Of a stretch of DNA of 64,000 nucleotides, positions 8,038-15,789 are shown one piece after another. The notes beneath the pieces are model-generated. The model had not been told where the DNA came from. It searched no databases and saw only the letters and a list, made by a program, of their open reading frames with translations. Origin of the DNA: JBMNGO01 sp050949885 (GTDB taxonomy: Bacteria; Bacillota; Syntrophomonadia; Syntrophomonadales; Syntrophomonadaceae); contig JBMNGO010000005.1 in the NCBI GenBank assembly GCA_050949885.1, positions 310,001-374,000 on the forward strand, read 5' to 3'. Each line of letters begins with the position of its first letter. Position 1 is the first letter of the stretch. The position numbers and the translations under genes were made by a program.

Positions 8038-8622
8038 ATGTCCAGTAAAGTTCCTGTGATTATTGTAACTGATGGCGATTCTACTGCTCAAAAGGCTGTT
8101 GAGGCAGCGGCTTATGACCTGGGTCTTTATCCCCTGAAAATTAGCGGAGGTAATCCTACCCATTATTCCGGCAGCACTATCAGAGAAGCTGTTCTAAATT
8201 CTCCTCTTGCACCGGTAATAGTCATGGTTGATGATCAAGGCGAAAAAGGGGTAGGGCCGGGTGAAAAAGTGATAGAGGAATTATTGAAGTGCCCTGACCA
8301 AATTGAGGTACTTGGTATTATAGCGGTGGCATCGGATTCGCCGGTTAAAGGAGTAACTATAAGCAAGTCCATTGATCGCTATGGCAGAGTAGTAAATGGT
8401 CCGGTAAATAAAGAGGGATTGGCCGAGCCCCAGGGTAATACTCGCCTGGAAGGGGATACTGTTGAAGTATTGAAAAATCACCCTGATCTCTTGGTTATTG
8501 GCTGCGGTGATCCCGGGAAAATGGATGGCAAGGATGCCGCCCAATGCGGTGCCTTTATAACCAGCAGGTGCCTGCAAGAGATTCTGGAGGGGGGTAGAAC
8601 ACCGGTTGTTCAAAAAAGGTAA
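8038..8622 (+). CDS. spoVAEa: Stage V sporulation protein AE, soluble subunit (SpoVAEa type)
   Basis: 194-aa soluble protein without signal peptide. N-terminal VPVIIVTDGDSTAQKAVEAAA, a central MVDDQGEKGVGPGEKVIEELL and LVIGCGDPGKMDGKDA are the typical SpoVAEa blocks. Its biochemical role is not known; in Bacillus it is accessory to SpoVA and sits on the spore inner membrane surface. The ATG at 8038 is 8 bp after spoVAEb. Its 3' end overlaps spoVAF by 17 bp, indicating translational coupling. Confidence 0.9.
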   Translation: MSSKVPVIIVTDGDSTAQKAVEAAAYDLGLYPLKISGGNPTHYSGSTIREAVLNSPLAPVIVMVDDQGEKGVGPGEKVIEELLKCPDQIEVLGIIAVASDSPVKGVTISKSIDRYGRVVNGPVNKEGLAEPQGNTRLEGDTVEVLKNHPDLLVIGCGDPGKMDGKDAAQCGAFITSRCLQEILEGGRTPVVQKR

Positions 8623-10111
8623 GAATCTTTACATTGGCCGCGATTATGAGAAAAACATAGAAAAGATAAAACAGGAACTGGGAGAAAGTGCAAGCTTTGA
8701 TGTAATCGTCCGGGAAATAATGATTGCCGGTCGGAAAGGTGCCTTTGTGGGTATTGACGGGCTAATCAAAGATGACATACTGACTGAAATAATGCAGTCC
8801 ATATATATTATGAAAAACGACCGGGTGTCAACCAGTTCATTACTTGGTTATCTTAAAACCAATATCCCCTATATTGAACTTACCAGCGAAAAAAATATTG
8901 ACGAGCTCCTTTATGCAGTATTATCAGGATCCATTTTATTAATTGTTGACGACAGTGAAGAAGCAATAATCATTGATGCCAGGACTTATCCCGCCCGGCA
9001 GCCGGAAGAACCTGATATAGAAAGAGTGGTGCGGGGGTCCCGGGACGGCTTTACCGAAACCATAGTCTTTAATACTGCTCTCATCCGCAGAAGGGTCAGA
9101 GATCCCAAACTGCGAGTAGTGCTTTTCCGGGTAGGTAAACGCTCCAAGACTGATGTGTGTATTTGTTATCTGGAAGATGTGGCTGATCCCAAGCTAGTAG
9201 ACCAAATCACAGAAAAAATCAATAGCATTGAGATAGATGCCATTCCTATGGCTGAAAAAGCAGTGGAAGAACTTATTGTACCGGGAAGTGCATGGAACCC
9301 TTTTCCCCGGGTGCGTTATACAGAAAGGCCGGACGTAGCAGCTGTTCATCTGTGTGAAGGCCATGTTTTAATAATGGTAGATACTTCACCCAGTGTAATG
9401 ATTGCCCCTGTCACTTATTTTCACCATATTCAACATGCTGAGGAATACCGGCAGAATCCTGTTGTAGGTGTTTATATCAGATGGATCCGGTACGCGGCAG
9501 TAATCCTTTCCCTAATTATTACCCCGGTATGGCTGCTTTTTGCTCTATCACCGGAGCTATTGCCAGAGTCCCTGCAATTTATCGGCCCTAAGGAAACAGG
9601 AAAAGTACCGCTTTTTGTGCAGTTTTTAATTGCCGAAATTAGCCTGGATATGATTCGTATGGCCGCTATTCATACTCCTTCACCTCTGGCTACCGCCCTG
9701 GGAGTAATTGCTGCTTTGCTAATTGGACAGATAGCCATCGATATTGGCCTCTTGGCTCCCGAAGTAATACTATATACCGCAGTGGTAGCGGTGGGGGCAT
9801 TTTCCACCCCCAGCTATGAAATGGCCATGGCTAACCGCCTGGCTCGCTTGTTTATCCTTATTGGGACGGGGTTTTTCCAGCTTGAGGGGTTTATAGCAAC
9901 AACCATAATAGTATTTTTGACCCTGGCTTTTACCAAGTCCTTTAATGTTCCTTATTTATGGCCTTTAATACCATTAAATCTTAAGGCACTAAGAGAGATA
10001 ATCTTTCGCACTCCGGTATCCATACAAAACCTGCGTCCGGGATTATTAAATACCCGGGATGTGCGCCGGCAGCCACAGCCAGCTTTAAAGAGAAGGAGGC
10101 AAGAAAAGTGA
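8606..10111 (+). CDS. spoVAF: SpoVAF, GerA-family spore germination membrane protein
   Basis: 501 aa, homologous to the A subunits of nutrient germinant receptors. A soluble N-terminal half (~1-290) with EEAIIIDARTYPARQPEEPDIERVVRG-type GerA blocks (seen in pieces) and RGSRDGFTETI, then four or five membrane segments from ~295 to ~445, and a basic C-terminal tail. SpoVAF belongs to the spoVA operon and is reported to form an ion-release complex with a partner protein during germination. Start TTG 8606, inside the end of spoVAEa, with GGAGGGGGG upstream. Its TGA stop overlaps the GTG of the next gene by 4 bp. Confidence 0.94.
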   Translation: MFKKGKNLYIGRDYEKNIEKIKQELGESASFDVIVREIMIAGRKGAFVGIDGLIKDDILTEIMQSIYIMKNDRVSTSSLLGYLKTNIPYIELTSEKNIDELLYAVLSGSILLIVDDSEEAIIIDARTYPARQPEEPDIERVVRGSRDGFTETIVFNTALIRRRVRDPKLRVVLFRVGKRSKTDVCICYLEDVADPKLVDQITEKINSIEIDAIPMAEKAVEELIVPGSAWNPFPRVRYTERPDVAAVHLCEGHVLIMVDTSPSVMIAPVTYFHHIQHAEEYRQNPVVGVYIRWIRYAAVILSLIITPVWLLFALSPELLPESLQFIGPKETGKVPLFVQFLIAEISLDMIRMAAIHTPSPLATALGVIAALLIGQIAIDIGLLAPEVILYTAVVAVGAFSTPSYEMAMANRLARLFILIGTGFFQLEGFIATTIIVFLTLAFTKSFNVPYLWPLIPLNLKALREIIFRTPVSIQNLRPGLLNTRDVRRQPQPALKRRRQEK

Positions 10112-11121
10112 CAGCAATAAGCATCGGAATACCTAGAGGGCTTTTTTATTATTACCACTATCCAATCTGGAAGACCTTTTTTCAGGAACTGGGACTGCAG
10201 GTGGCGGTATCTTCCAGAACCAGCCGGATTACGGTTGACCGGGGGACAGAAAAAGCTGTTGATGAAGCTTGTTTTCCCATCAAAGTCTACTTCGGACATG
10301 TTTATGACCTATGCCTAAAAAAGCCGGATTATATTTTTCTGCCCCGAGTAGTGAGTATTGAACCCAGAAGCTATTTATGCCCTAAATTTATGGGGATTCC
10401 GGATATGATTAAAGCCGTTATGAATGAATTACCTGAAGTTGTTGAAGTTACCGTAGATGTCAGCAAAAATGAAAAAAACCTGAAAAAAGAGATAATCAGA
10501 GTGGGCAAGCTGTTTGGCAGGAATGTGAAGGAAATCAACCGGGCGTATATTAAAGCCTTGGAAGAGTATTATGCTTGTAAATCCTTGGCCAAACAAGGCT
10601 TAACGATGGATGAGGCTATCAGGAAATGGGAGGGGGAAGAAGTCAATGTTTCTTCGCGGGGGGAACTAAATATTGGTGTGCTTGGGCATGGCTACTCTAT
10701 TTATGACGAAAGAATCAGCATGAACATCATAAATAGGTTAAGAGACTTAGGATGCAGGGTTCACCTCCTAGAATCCCTGGTAACCGAAACAATTGAAAAG
10801 GAAGCAGCTACTCTTCCCAAACGGGTTTTCTGGACCTTGGGGCGGAAAATAGTAGGAGCTGCTCTGTATATGGATAAAAGGGAGGACATTGATGGGTTGA
10901 TCTATATAGCATGTTTTGGATGCGGCCCCGATTCTTTAATCGGCGAAATAATTGAAAGAAAAGTAAAGAGAAAGCCTTATATGTTGCTCACTGTTGATGA
11001 ACACACTGGCGAGGCGGGACTATATACCAGGTTGGAGGCTTATTGCGACATGCTGCGCAGAAGGAGGATTATTGATGAAAGTAACCTTTCCTCATATGGG
11101 CAATGCTCATATAGCGATTAA
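10108..11121 (+). CDS. Acyl-CoA dehydratase activase-related protein, HgdB/DUF2229-like, paralogue 1
   Basis: 337 aa, start GTG 10108 overlapping the spoVAF stop by 4 bp, with AGAAGGAGG upstream. It belongs to the family of proteins found with 2-hydroxyacyl-CoA dehydratase activators; members bind Fe-S clusters. Cysteines are in family-type contexts: DEACFPIKVYFGH, SYLCPKFMG and IACFGCGPDS. The end (DEHTGEAGLYTRLEAYCDML) matches the end of the next protein, so the two are paralogues and may pair like the two subunits of the dehydratase. The substrate is unknown. Its link to the spoVA operon suggests forespore expression, which is inference. Confidence 0.75.
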   Translation: MTAISIGIPRGLFYYYHYPIWKTFFQELGLQVAVSSRTSRITVDRGTEKAVDEACFPIKVYFGHVYDLCLKKPDYIFLPRVVSIEPRSYLCPKFMGIPDMIKAVMNELPEVVEVTVDVSKNEKNLKKEIIRVGKLFGRNVKEINRAYIKALEEYYACKSLAKQGLTMDEAIRKWEGEEVNVSSRGELNIGVLGHGYSIYDERISMNIINRLRDLGCRVHLLESLVTETIEKEAATLPKRVFWTLGRKIVGAALYMDKREDIDGLIYIACFGCGPDSLIGEIIERKVKRKPYMLLTVDEHTGEAGLYTRLEAYCDMLRRRRIIDESNLSSYGQCSYSD

Positions 11122-12190
11122 GTCACTGCTTGAGGGGCTTAAACTGGAAGTAGTACCGCCCCCCCCAATTACCAATAAGACTTTGGAACTGGGGATCAAG
11201 TACTCGCCAGAATTTGCCTGTATGCCTTTGAAAATAAACATAGGCAACTTTATTGAAGCATTGGAAAAAGGAGCTGATACCATAGTAATGGCTGGCGGTT
11301 GGGGTCCCTGCCGGTTTGGCTACTATGCCCAAGTTGAAAGGGATATTCTGCAAGATTTGGGATACCGGTTTGACATGATTATCCTGGAAGCTCCGGACTT
11401 CAAATTCACTGAACTATTTCAACAGTTGAAATCCCTGGGAGAAAATGTATCATTTTTGCAGGCGGCGCGGGTAATCAGGTTTGCTTGGCAAAAGCTAAAC
11501 GCGGTAGAAAAAATAGAACAAGGCTTTGAATTCTTTTTGCCTCGGGTAATCGATAAAGACAAGGCAGAAAAGATATACCACAGAGGCTTGGAAGCAGTAA
11601 ATGCAGCTATAAGCCGGGAAGAATTGGACCATGCTTATGAAACAGCGGTAAGGGCTTGGCAAGACCTGGAGCAGCATCGCAAGAAGTTGTTGCGTATAGG
11701 GTTGGTGGGAGAAATTTATACAGTTCTGGAGCCCAGTACCAATTATAATATAGTGCAGTTTTTGGGAAGAATGGAAGTAGATGTTGTACGTTCCATATAT
11801 CTGAGTGATTGGGTAAATGACCATATATGCAAAGGACTGGTCAAAAAGGCTCATCGTCCGCAAGTTATTAGATCAGCCCGACCGTATTTGAATTACTGGG
11901 TTGGAGGGCATGGACAGGAAACAGTAGGGTCTACAGTGGAAATGGCCAGAAACCACCTTGATGGAGTAATTCAGATAGGCCCGTTAACTTGTATGCCAGA
12001 AATTGTGGCTCACTCCATTCTGGGAAAGGTAGCGGTAGAAGAAAATATTCCCTGTATGACACTGTATTTTGATGAACATGCAGGCAATGCCGGCGTTCAT
12101 ACGCGGCTGGAGGCTTTTGCGGATATGCTCAGAAGAAAAAAGTCTGACCGTTCGCTCCGGAAAGAAGAGGTAACAGCCCAAAGCCGTTAA
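11075..12190 (+). CDS. Acyl-CoA dehydratase activase-related protein, HgdB/DUF2229-like, paralogue 2
   Basis: 371 aa from ATG 11075, which has AAGGAGGA 6 nt upstream and overlaps paralogue 1 by 47 bp; a longer frame to 10994 has no ribosome site. Family blocks: N-terminal VTFPHMGNAHIAIKSLLEGL, EFACMPLKINIGNFIEAL and GGWGPCRFGYYAQ, with cysteines in positions likely to ligate an Fe-S cluster. The C-terminal FDEHAGNAGVHTRLEAFADM parallels paralogue 1. In many anaerobes these units are fused in one large protein with the ATPase; here they are separate genes. Likely partner of the activase downstream. Reaction unknown. Confidence 0.75.
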   Translation: MKVTFPHMGNAHIAIKSLLEGLKLEVVPPPPITNKTLELGIKYSPEFACMPLKINIGNFIEALEKGADTIVMAGGWGPCRFGYYAQVERDILQDLGYRFDMIILEAPDFKFTELFQQLKSLGENVSFLQAARVIRFAWQKLNAVEKIEQGFEFFLPRVIDKDKAEKIYHRGLEAVNAAISREELDHAYETAVRAWQDLEQHRKKLLRIGLVGEIYTVLEPSTNYNIVQFLGRMEVDVVRSIYLSDWVNDHICKGLVKKAHRPQVIRSARPYLNYWVGGHGQETVGSTVEMARNHLDGVIQIGPLTCMPEIVAHSILGKVAVEENIPCMTLYFDEHAGNAGVHTRLEAFADMLRRKKSDRSLRKEEVTAQSR

Positions 12191-12213
12191 TTTATCATTA
12201 GGAGGTACATGTT

Positions 12214-13197
12214 GTGGGATTTTATCTTGGTGTTGATGTTGGTTCAGTCAGCTGCAATTTTGTTCTTATGGATGAAGCTGGCCGGGTAAAGGAAAAAATA
12301 TATTTAAGGACCATGGGTAATCCTGTTCAAGTAATTCGTAACGGGTATACCATGATTAGAAACTTAAACCAGGGCTACTCGGACAAAATTAAGGGAGTGG
12401 GGACTACCGGGAGCGGGCGGCACTTGGCAGCGGTGCTTTTGGGGGCCGATATAGTAAAAAATGAAATTACCGCCCATGCTGTAGCAGCCACCTACATATA
12501 TCCAGAGGTCCGGACGATAATGGAGATAGGAGGGCAGGATTCCAAAATAATTCTTTTAAAAAACGGTATTGTTAATGACTTTGCCATGAACACCGTATGC
12601 GCGGCTGGGACCGGATCTTTTCTTGATCAGCAAGCCGCCCGGCTGAATATCCCTATTGAACAGTTGGGGTCCATGGCCCAAAAATCGAAGCAATCGGTAA
12701 GAATTGCAGGGCGTTGCGGAGTTTTTGCCGAATCTGATATGATTCATAAACAGCAAATGGGTTATCCGGTAGAAGATATTGTTATGGGTTTATGTGAAGC
12801 CCTGGCGCGCAACTACCTGAATAATGTAGGAAAAGGCAAGAAAATTGACGATCCCATTGTTTTTCAAGGAGGGGTGGCAGCCAATTCAGGCATAAAAAAG
12901 GCTTTTGAAAAAATCCTGGGGAAAACCATATATGTACCCGAGTATTATGATGTTATGGGAGCTATCGGAGCAGGACTCTTAGCCAGGGAACATCTCTCCT
13001 TATCAGGTCTCAAAAGCCGGTTTAAAGGAGACCAGTTTATTCTTGAGGGCGAGTTTAAAAGTAAGAGTTTTGAATGTTCTGGTTGTCCCAATATGTGTGA
13101 AGTAGTGTGTATTAAAAGAGATAATCAGGTTCTGGCTTACTGGGGAGACCGCTGCAAGAAATGGGAAGCTTCTGCTGAGAAGCGTCATGTTAGCTAA
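12214..13197 (+). CDS. BadF/BadG/HgdC-type ATPase, acyl-CoA dehydratase activase
   Basis: 327 aa, start GTG 12214 with GGAGG 8 nt upstream. ASKHA-fold ATPase (GVDVGSVSCNFVLMD phosphate-1 loop, GTTGSGR, EIGGQDSK). The two cysteines that hold the bridging [4Fe-4S] cluster of a homodimeric activator are present: Cys129 in CAAGTGSFLD and Cys168 in GRCGVFAESD, 39 residues apart as in HgdC. Such proteins use ATP to drive electrons to very low potential for a dehydratase or reductase partner. A cysteine-rich tail (CSGCPNMC, then C and RCKKW) is extra to the minimal activator and resembles parts of the large fused family members. It closes the spoVA-linked run. Confidence 0.88.
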   Translation: MGFYLGVDVGSVSCNFVLMDEAGRVKEKIYLRTMGNPVQVIRNGYTMIRNLNQGYSDKIKGVGTTGSGRHLAAVLLGADIVKNEITAHAVAATYIYPEVRTIMEIGGQDSKIILLKNGIVNDFAMNTVCAAGTGSFLDQQAARLNIPIEQLGSMAQKSKQSVRIAGRCGVFAESDMIHKQQMGYPVEDIVMGLCEALARNYLNNVGKGKKIDDPIVFQGGVAANSGIKKAFEKILGKTIYVPEYYDVMGAIGAGLLAREHLSLSGLKSRFKGDQFILEGEFKSKSFECSGCPNMCEVVCIKRDNQVLAYWGDRCKKWEASAEKRHVS

Positions 13198-13284
13198 AAC
13201 TAGTAAGAATTTTATTGTTTTGGCAATCAATTTGTGTTAAACTTTTAGAGCAAACTAAATATTAGCTGAGAGGAGAAAGAAGAG

Positions 13285-14643
13285 ATGAGTAGAGATCTGA
13301 CCAAGATTATCCTGCCGGAAAGTGAGATTCCCCGTTTCTGGTACAATGTCCAGGCTGATATGCCTACCCCCCTGGCACCACCTTTAAATCCACAGACAGG
13401 TAAGCCTTTGGATCCGTCTGACCTGGAACCTCTTTTTGCCCGGGAGTTAATTGCCCAGGAGGTTGCAACTGAGAGGTATATTGAGATACCTGCTGAGGTG
13501 AGGGAATTTTATCAGAAATGGAGGCCTTCGCCCCTTTATCGTGCCCGTTCGCTGGAAAAACAGCTGGATACTCCTTGCCGTATTTATTATAAATACGAGG
13601 GAGCAAGCCCGGTTGGCAGTCACAAGTTGAATTCTGCCATTCCCCAGGTGTTTTTTAACAAGATACAGGGAATTAAACGGATTACTACTGAAACAGGAGC
13701 CGGGCAGTGGGGAACTGCTCTTTCTCTGGCCTGTCGTCTCTATGATATTGAGGCCATGGTATATATGGTCAGGGTAAGCTATGAGCAAAAACCTTACCGG
13801 CGTATCTTTATGGAAATGTATGGTGCCAAGTGCGTGCCCAGTCCCAGTCCTTACACCGAAAGCGGGAAAAAAGCCAGAGCCCAAACTCCTGATACTCCAG
13901 GAACCCTGGGTCTGGCCATCAGTGAGGCGGTGGAAGATGCTCTAAGTCGAGATGACACCAATTATTCCCTGGGCAGTGTTTTGAACCATGTGTGCCTGCA
14001 CCAGACAGTAATCGGGCAAGAGGTTAAACTCCAGATGGAGATGGTAGACGATTATCCGGATATTGTCATTGGATGCTGCGGAGGAGGTAGTAATTTTGCA
14101 GGTATAGCCCTTCCCTTTATTCCAGACAAACTGGCTGGAAAAAACATCAGATTGGTGGCTGTTGAACCTGCTGCCTGCCCCACATTAACCAGAGGGGTAT
14201 TTGCATACGATTATGGAGATTTAGCCGGATTAACTCCAATGCTCAAAATGTATACTTTAGGGCATAGCTTTACTCCGCCGGGCATACATGCCGGAGGATT
14301 GCGGTATCATGGGGAATCCCCCATAATAAGCCAGCTTTACCATGATGGTTTATTGGAAGCCAGATCGGTATTGCAGAACAGTATTTTTAAAGCAGCCGTT
14401 TTATTTGCTCAAACTGAAGGAATTGTACCTGCACCAGAATCGGCTCATGCTATCAGTGTAGCCATTGACGAAGCCCTCAAGGGTAAAGAAGAAGGGATTG
14501 CCCGTAGCATTGTTTTCAATCTCAGCGGGCATGGGCATCTTGACCTATCTGCTTATGACAATTATTTATCTGGAAAAACCGAGGATATTGAGTTACCGGA
14601 AGCATTACTGAGGGAAAGCATTATGACATTGCCTAAGCTGTAA
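13285..14643 (+). CDS. trpB: TrpB2-type tryptophan synthase beta-like PLP enzyme
   Basis: 452 aa, longer than classical TrpB (~400) as is normal for the TrpB2 class. The PLP-binding lysine is Lys114 in GSHKLNSA. The phosphate loop CCGGGSNFAG and the HAGGLRYHG block are typical. The enzyme condenses indole with serine; TrpB2 does not form the usual tight complex with TrpA. No trpA or other trp gene is nearby, so it may act as an indole-salvage enzyme or on another substrate. ATG 13285 follows GAGAGGAGAAAG. An upstream gap of 87 bp suggests its own promoter, though none is clear. Confidence 0.9.
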   Translation: MSRDLTKIILPESEIPRFWYNVQADMPTPLAPPLNPQTGKPLDPSDLEPLFARELIAQEVATERYIEIPAEVREFYQKWRPSPLYRARSLEKQLDTPCRIYYKYEGASPVGSHKLNSAIPQVFFNKIQGIKRITTETGAGQWGTALSLACRLYDIEAMVYMVRVSYEQKPYRRIFMEMYGAKCVPSPSPYTESGKKARAQTPDTPGTLGLAISEAVEDALSRDDTNYSLGSVLNHVCLHQTVIGQEVKLQMEMVDDYPDIVIGCCGGGSNFAGIALPFIPDKLAGKNIRLVAVEPAACPTLTRGVFAYDYGDLAGLTPMLKMYTLGHSFTPPGIHAGGLRYHGESPIISQLYHDGLLEARSVLQNSIFKAAVLFAQTEGIVPAPESAHAISVAIDEALKGKEEGIARSIVFNLSGHGHLDLSAYDNYLSGKTEDIELPEALLRESIMTLPKL

Positions 14644-14735
14644 AAACAATCTTATAATCTTGAAATAAAACCAGTCGTGAAACATGATCTGCCCCTGTTA
14701 ATGTAGACCAAGGGAATAAATAATCTAAGTTATAG

Positions 14736-14770
14736 AATAGCTACTGCCAATCTGGTGGTAGCTATTTTTT
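14736..14770 (+). terminator. Terminator downstream of trpB2
   Basis: A 14-bp stem with two G-U pairs (14736-14749 with 14753-14766), 3-base loop, followed by a T run. It lies 93 bp after the trpB2 stop, so a long 3' end is implied. Confidence 0.75.
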
Positions 14771-14829
14771 GCGGCAAACCTAGCTTTATACTTAAGAATT
14801 CGTTTGTTTTCGGGAATAGGACATTACGC

Positions 14830-14940
14830 GGGTGAGTCTGTTTCAAGTGCAGCAGCCCGAACTTCCTATGAACCTTGCCCGGACAGATACGCTTCAAAAA
14901 CTTCTAATTTCCATTCCGGACTATGCTTTGATTTGGCCAT
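14830..14940 (-). pseudogene. Remnant of IS3-family transposase OrfA (N-terminus only)
   Basis: Reading the minus strand from ATG 14940: MAKSKHSPEWKLEVFEAYLS, then GQGS, a TAG stop, EVRAAALETDSPA and another stop. The start is typical of IS3/IS150-type OrfA helix-turn-helix proteins (…KYSPEFKLEVVKEYLSGEGSYREVA…). The normal residue at the TAG is Tyr or similar (SYREV). A good ribosome site (AGGAGGA) lies 7 nt upstream. The rest of the transposase is absent, so this is an inactive leftover. Confidence 0.6.
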
Positions 14941-14947
14941 AAAAATA

Positions 14948-14994
14948 TCCTCCTAAAGTATTCTTGGATATTTCCATGGTCTACTTTAGGAGGA
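14948..14994. repeat. 13-bp perfect inverted repeat containing two ribosome-site-like arms
   Basis: TCCTCCTAAAGTA (14948-14960) and TACTTTAGGAGGA (14982-14994), 21-bp loop. Each arm holds an AGGAGGA Shine-Dalgarno facing outward: the left one precedes the IS3-like remnant on the minus strand, the right one precedes ATG 15005 and a seven-codon reading frame on the plus strand. Likely part of the dead element or of its insertion point. Confidence 0.6.
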
Positions 14995-15093
14995 GCATAT
15001 CAACATGACCGGTTATCTTTTTTCGTGATAATGGAAAAAATTATATATAATAAATAAAAACCCCTAAAAATCATTCCCGGAAGAGATACGGTT

Positions 15094-15789
15094 ATGAAAT
15101 TAGACAGGAGATTACAGATTATAGCCAGTATGATAATAAGAGATGAACCGGCGGCCGATATTGGTACTGATCATGCCTTATTGCCGGTTTATCTCGTCAA
15201 GAATCACCTGGTTCCCGCTATGGTAGTAAGTGATATCAATCCCCAACCTTTAGGAAGGGCAGAAAGGATTATAAGAGATTATAACTTGTTAAAGAGTATT
15301 GACATTCGCCTGGGGGATGGCCTAAAGGTTTTGGATTATGGTGAAGTATCGACGGTTGTGGTAGCTGGTCTGGGAGGCGATACAATGGCTGCAATCCTTT
15401 CTCAGGATTGGAAAAAGGCCAATAGTTTTAAAAGATTCATTTTTCAGCCTATGAGCAGGGCTGCAAGCCTGCGTAATATATTATCATGCCAGGGATGGCC
15501 TATTATCGATGAGGAAATTGTTTGGGAGAATAACCGGTTTTTTGAGGTAATATGCTGTGAACCGGATAATCGCCCTTACCAATTGACAGAATTAGAAATG
15601 GATGTAGGTCCGGTAATCTTATCCAAAAGAAGCCCAATGATAATGGCTTACTTGGTTTATATGCTGAAAAAGTACCAGGCTATGCAGGAAAGCCTTTTAC
15701 GAGCCCAAAATATTAATGAAGAAAAAATGCGGGAGATTCGCCTGAAGTCATTTAAACTAAAGGAGGTTCTTTATGCAGGTACAAGTTAA
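15094..15789 (+). CDS. trmK: tRNA (adenine-22-N1)-methyltransferase TrmK
   Basis: 231-aa SAM-dependent methyltransferase that makes m1A22 in tRNA. The Rossmann start IASMIIRDEPAADIGTDHALLP holds the SAM-binding DIGTDHA loop; VVVAGLGGDTMAAIL is the TrmK catalytic-region block, and the C-terminal coiled helices fit the family. The ATG follows GGAAGAGA. It overlaps the next gene by 17 bp, the same trmK-yqfO pairing seen in Bacillus. Confidence 0.92.
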   Translation: MKLDRRLQIIASMIIRDEPAADIGTDHALLPVYLVKNHLVPAMVVSDINPQPLGRAERIIRDYNLLKSIDIRLGDGLKVLDYGEVSTVVVAGLGGDTMAAILSQDWKKANSFKRFIFQPMSRAASLRNILSCQGWPIIDEEIVWENNRFFEVICCEPDNRPYQLTELEMDVGPVILSKRSPMIMAYLVYMLKKYQAMQESLLRAQNINEEKMREIRLKSFKLKEVLYAGTS

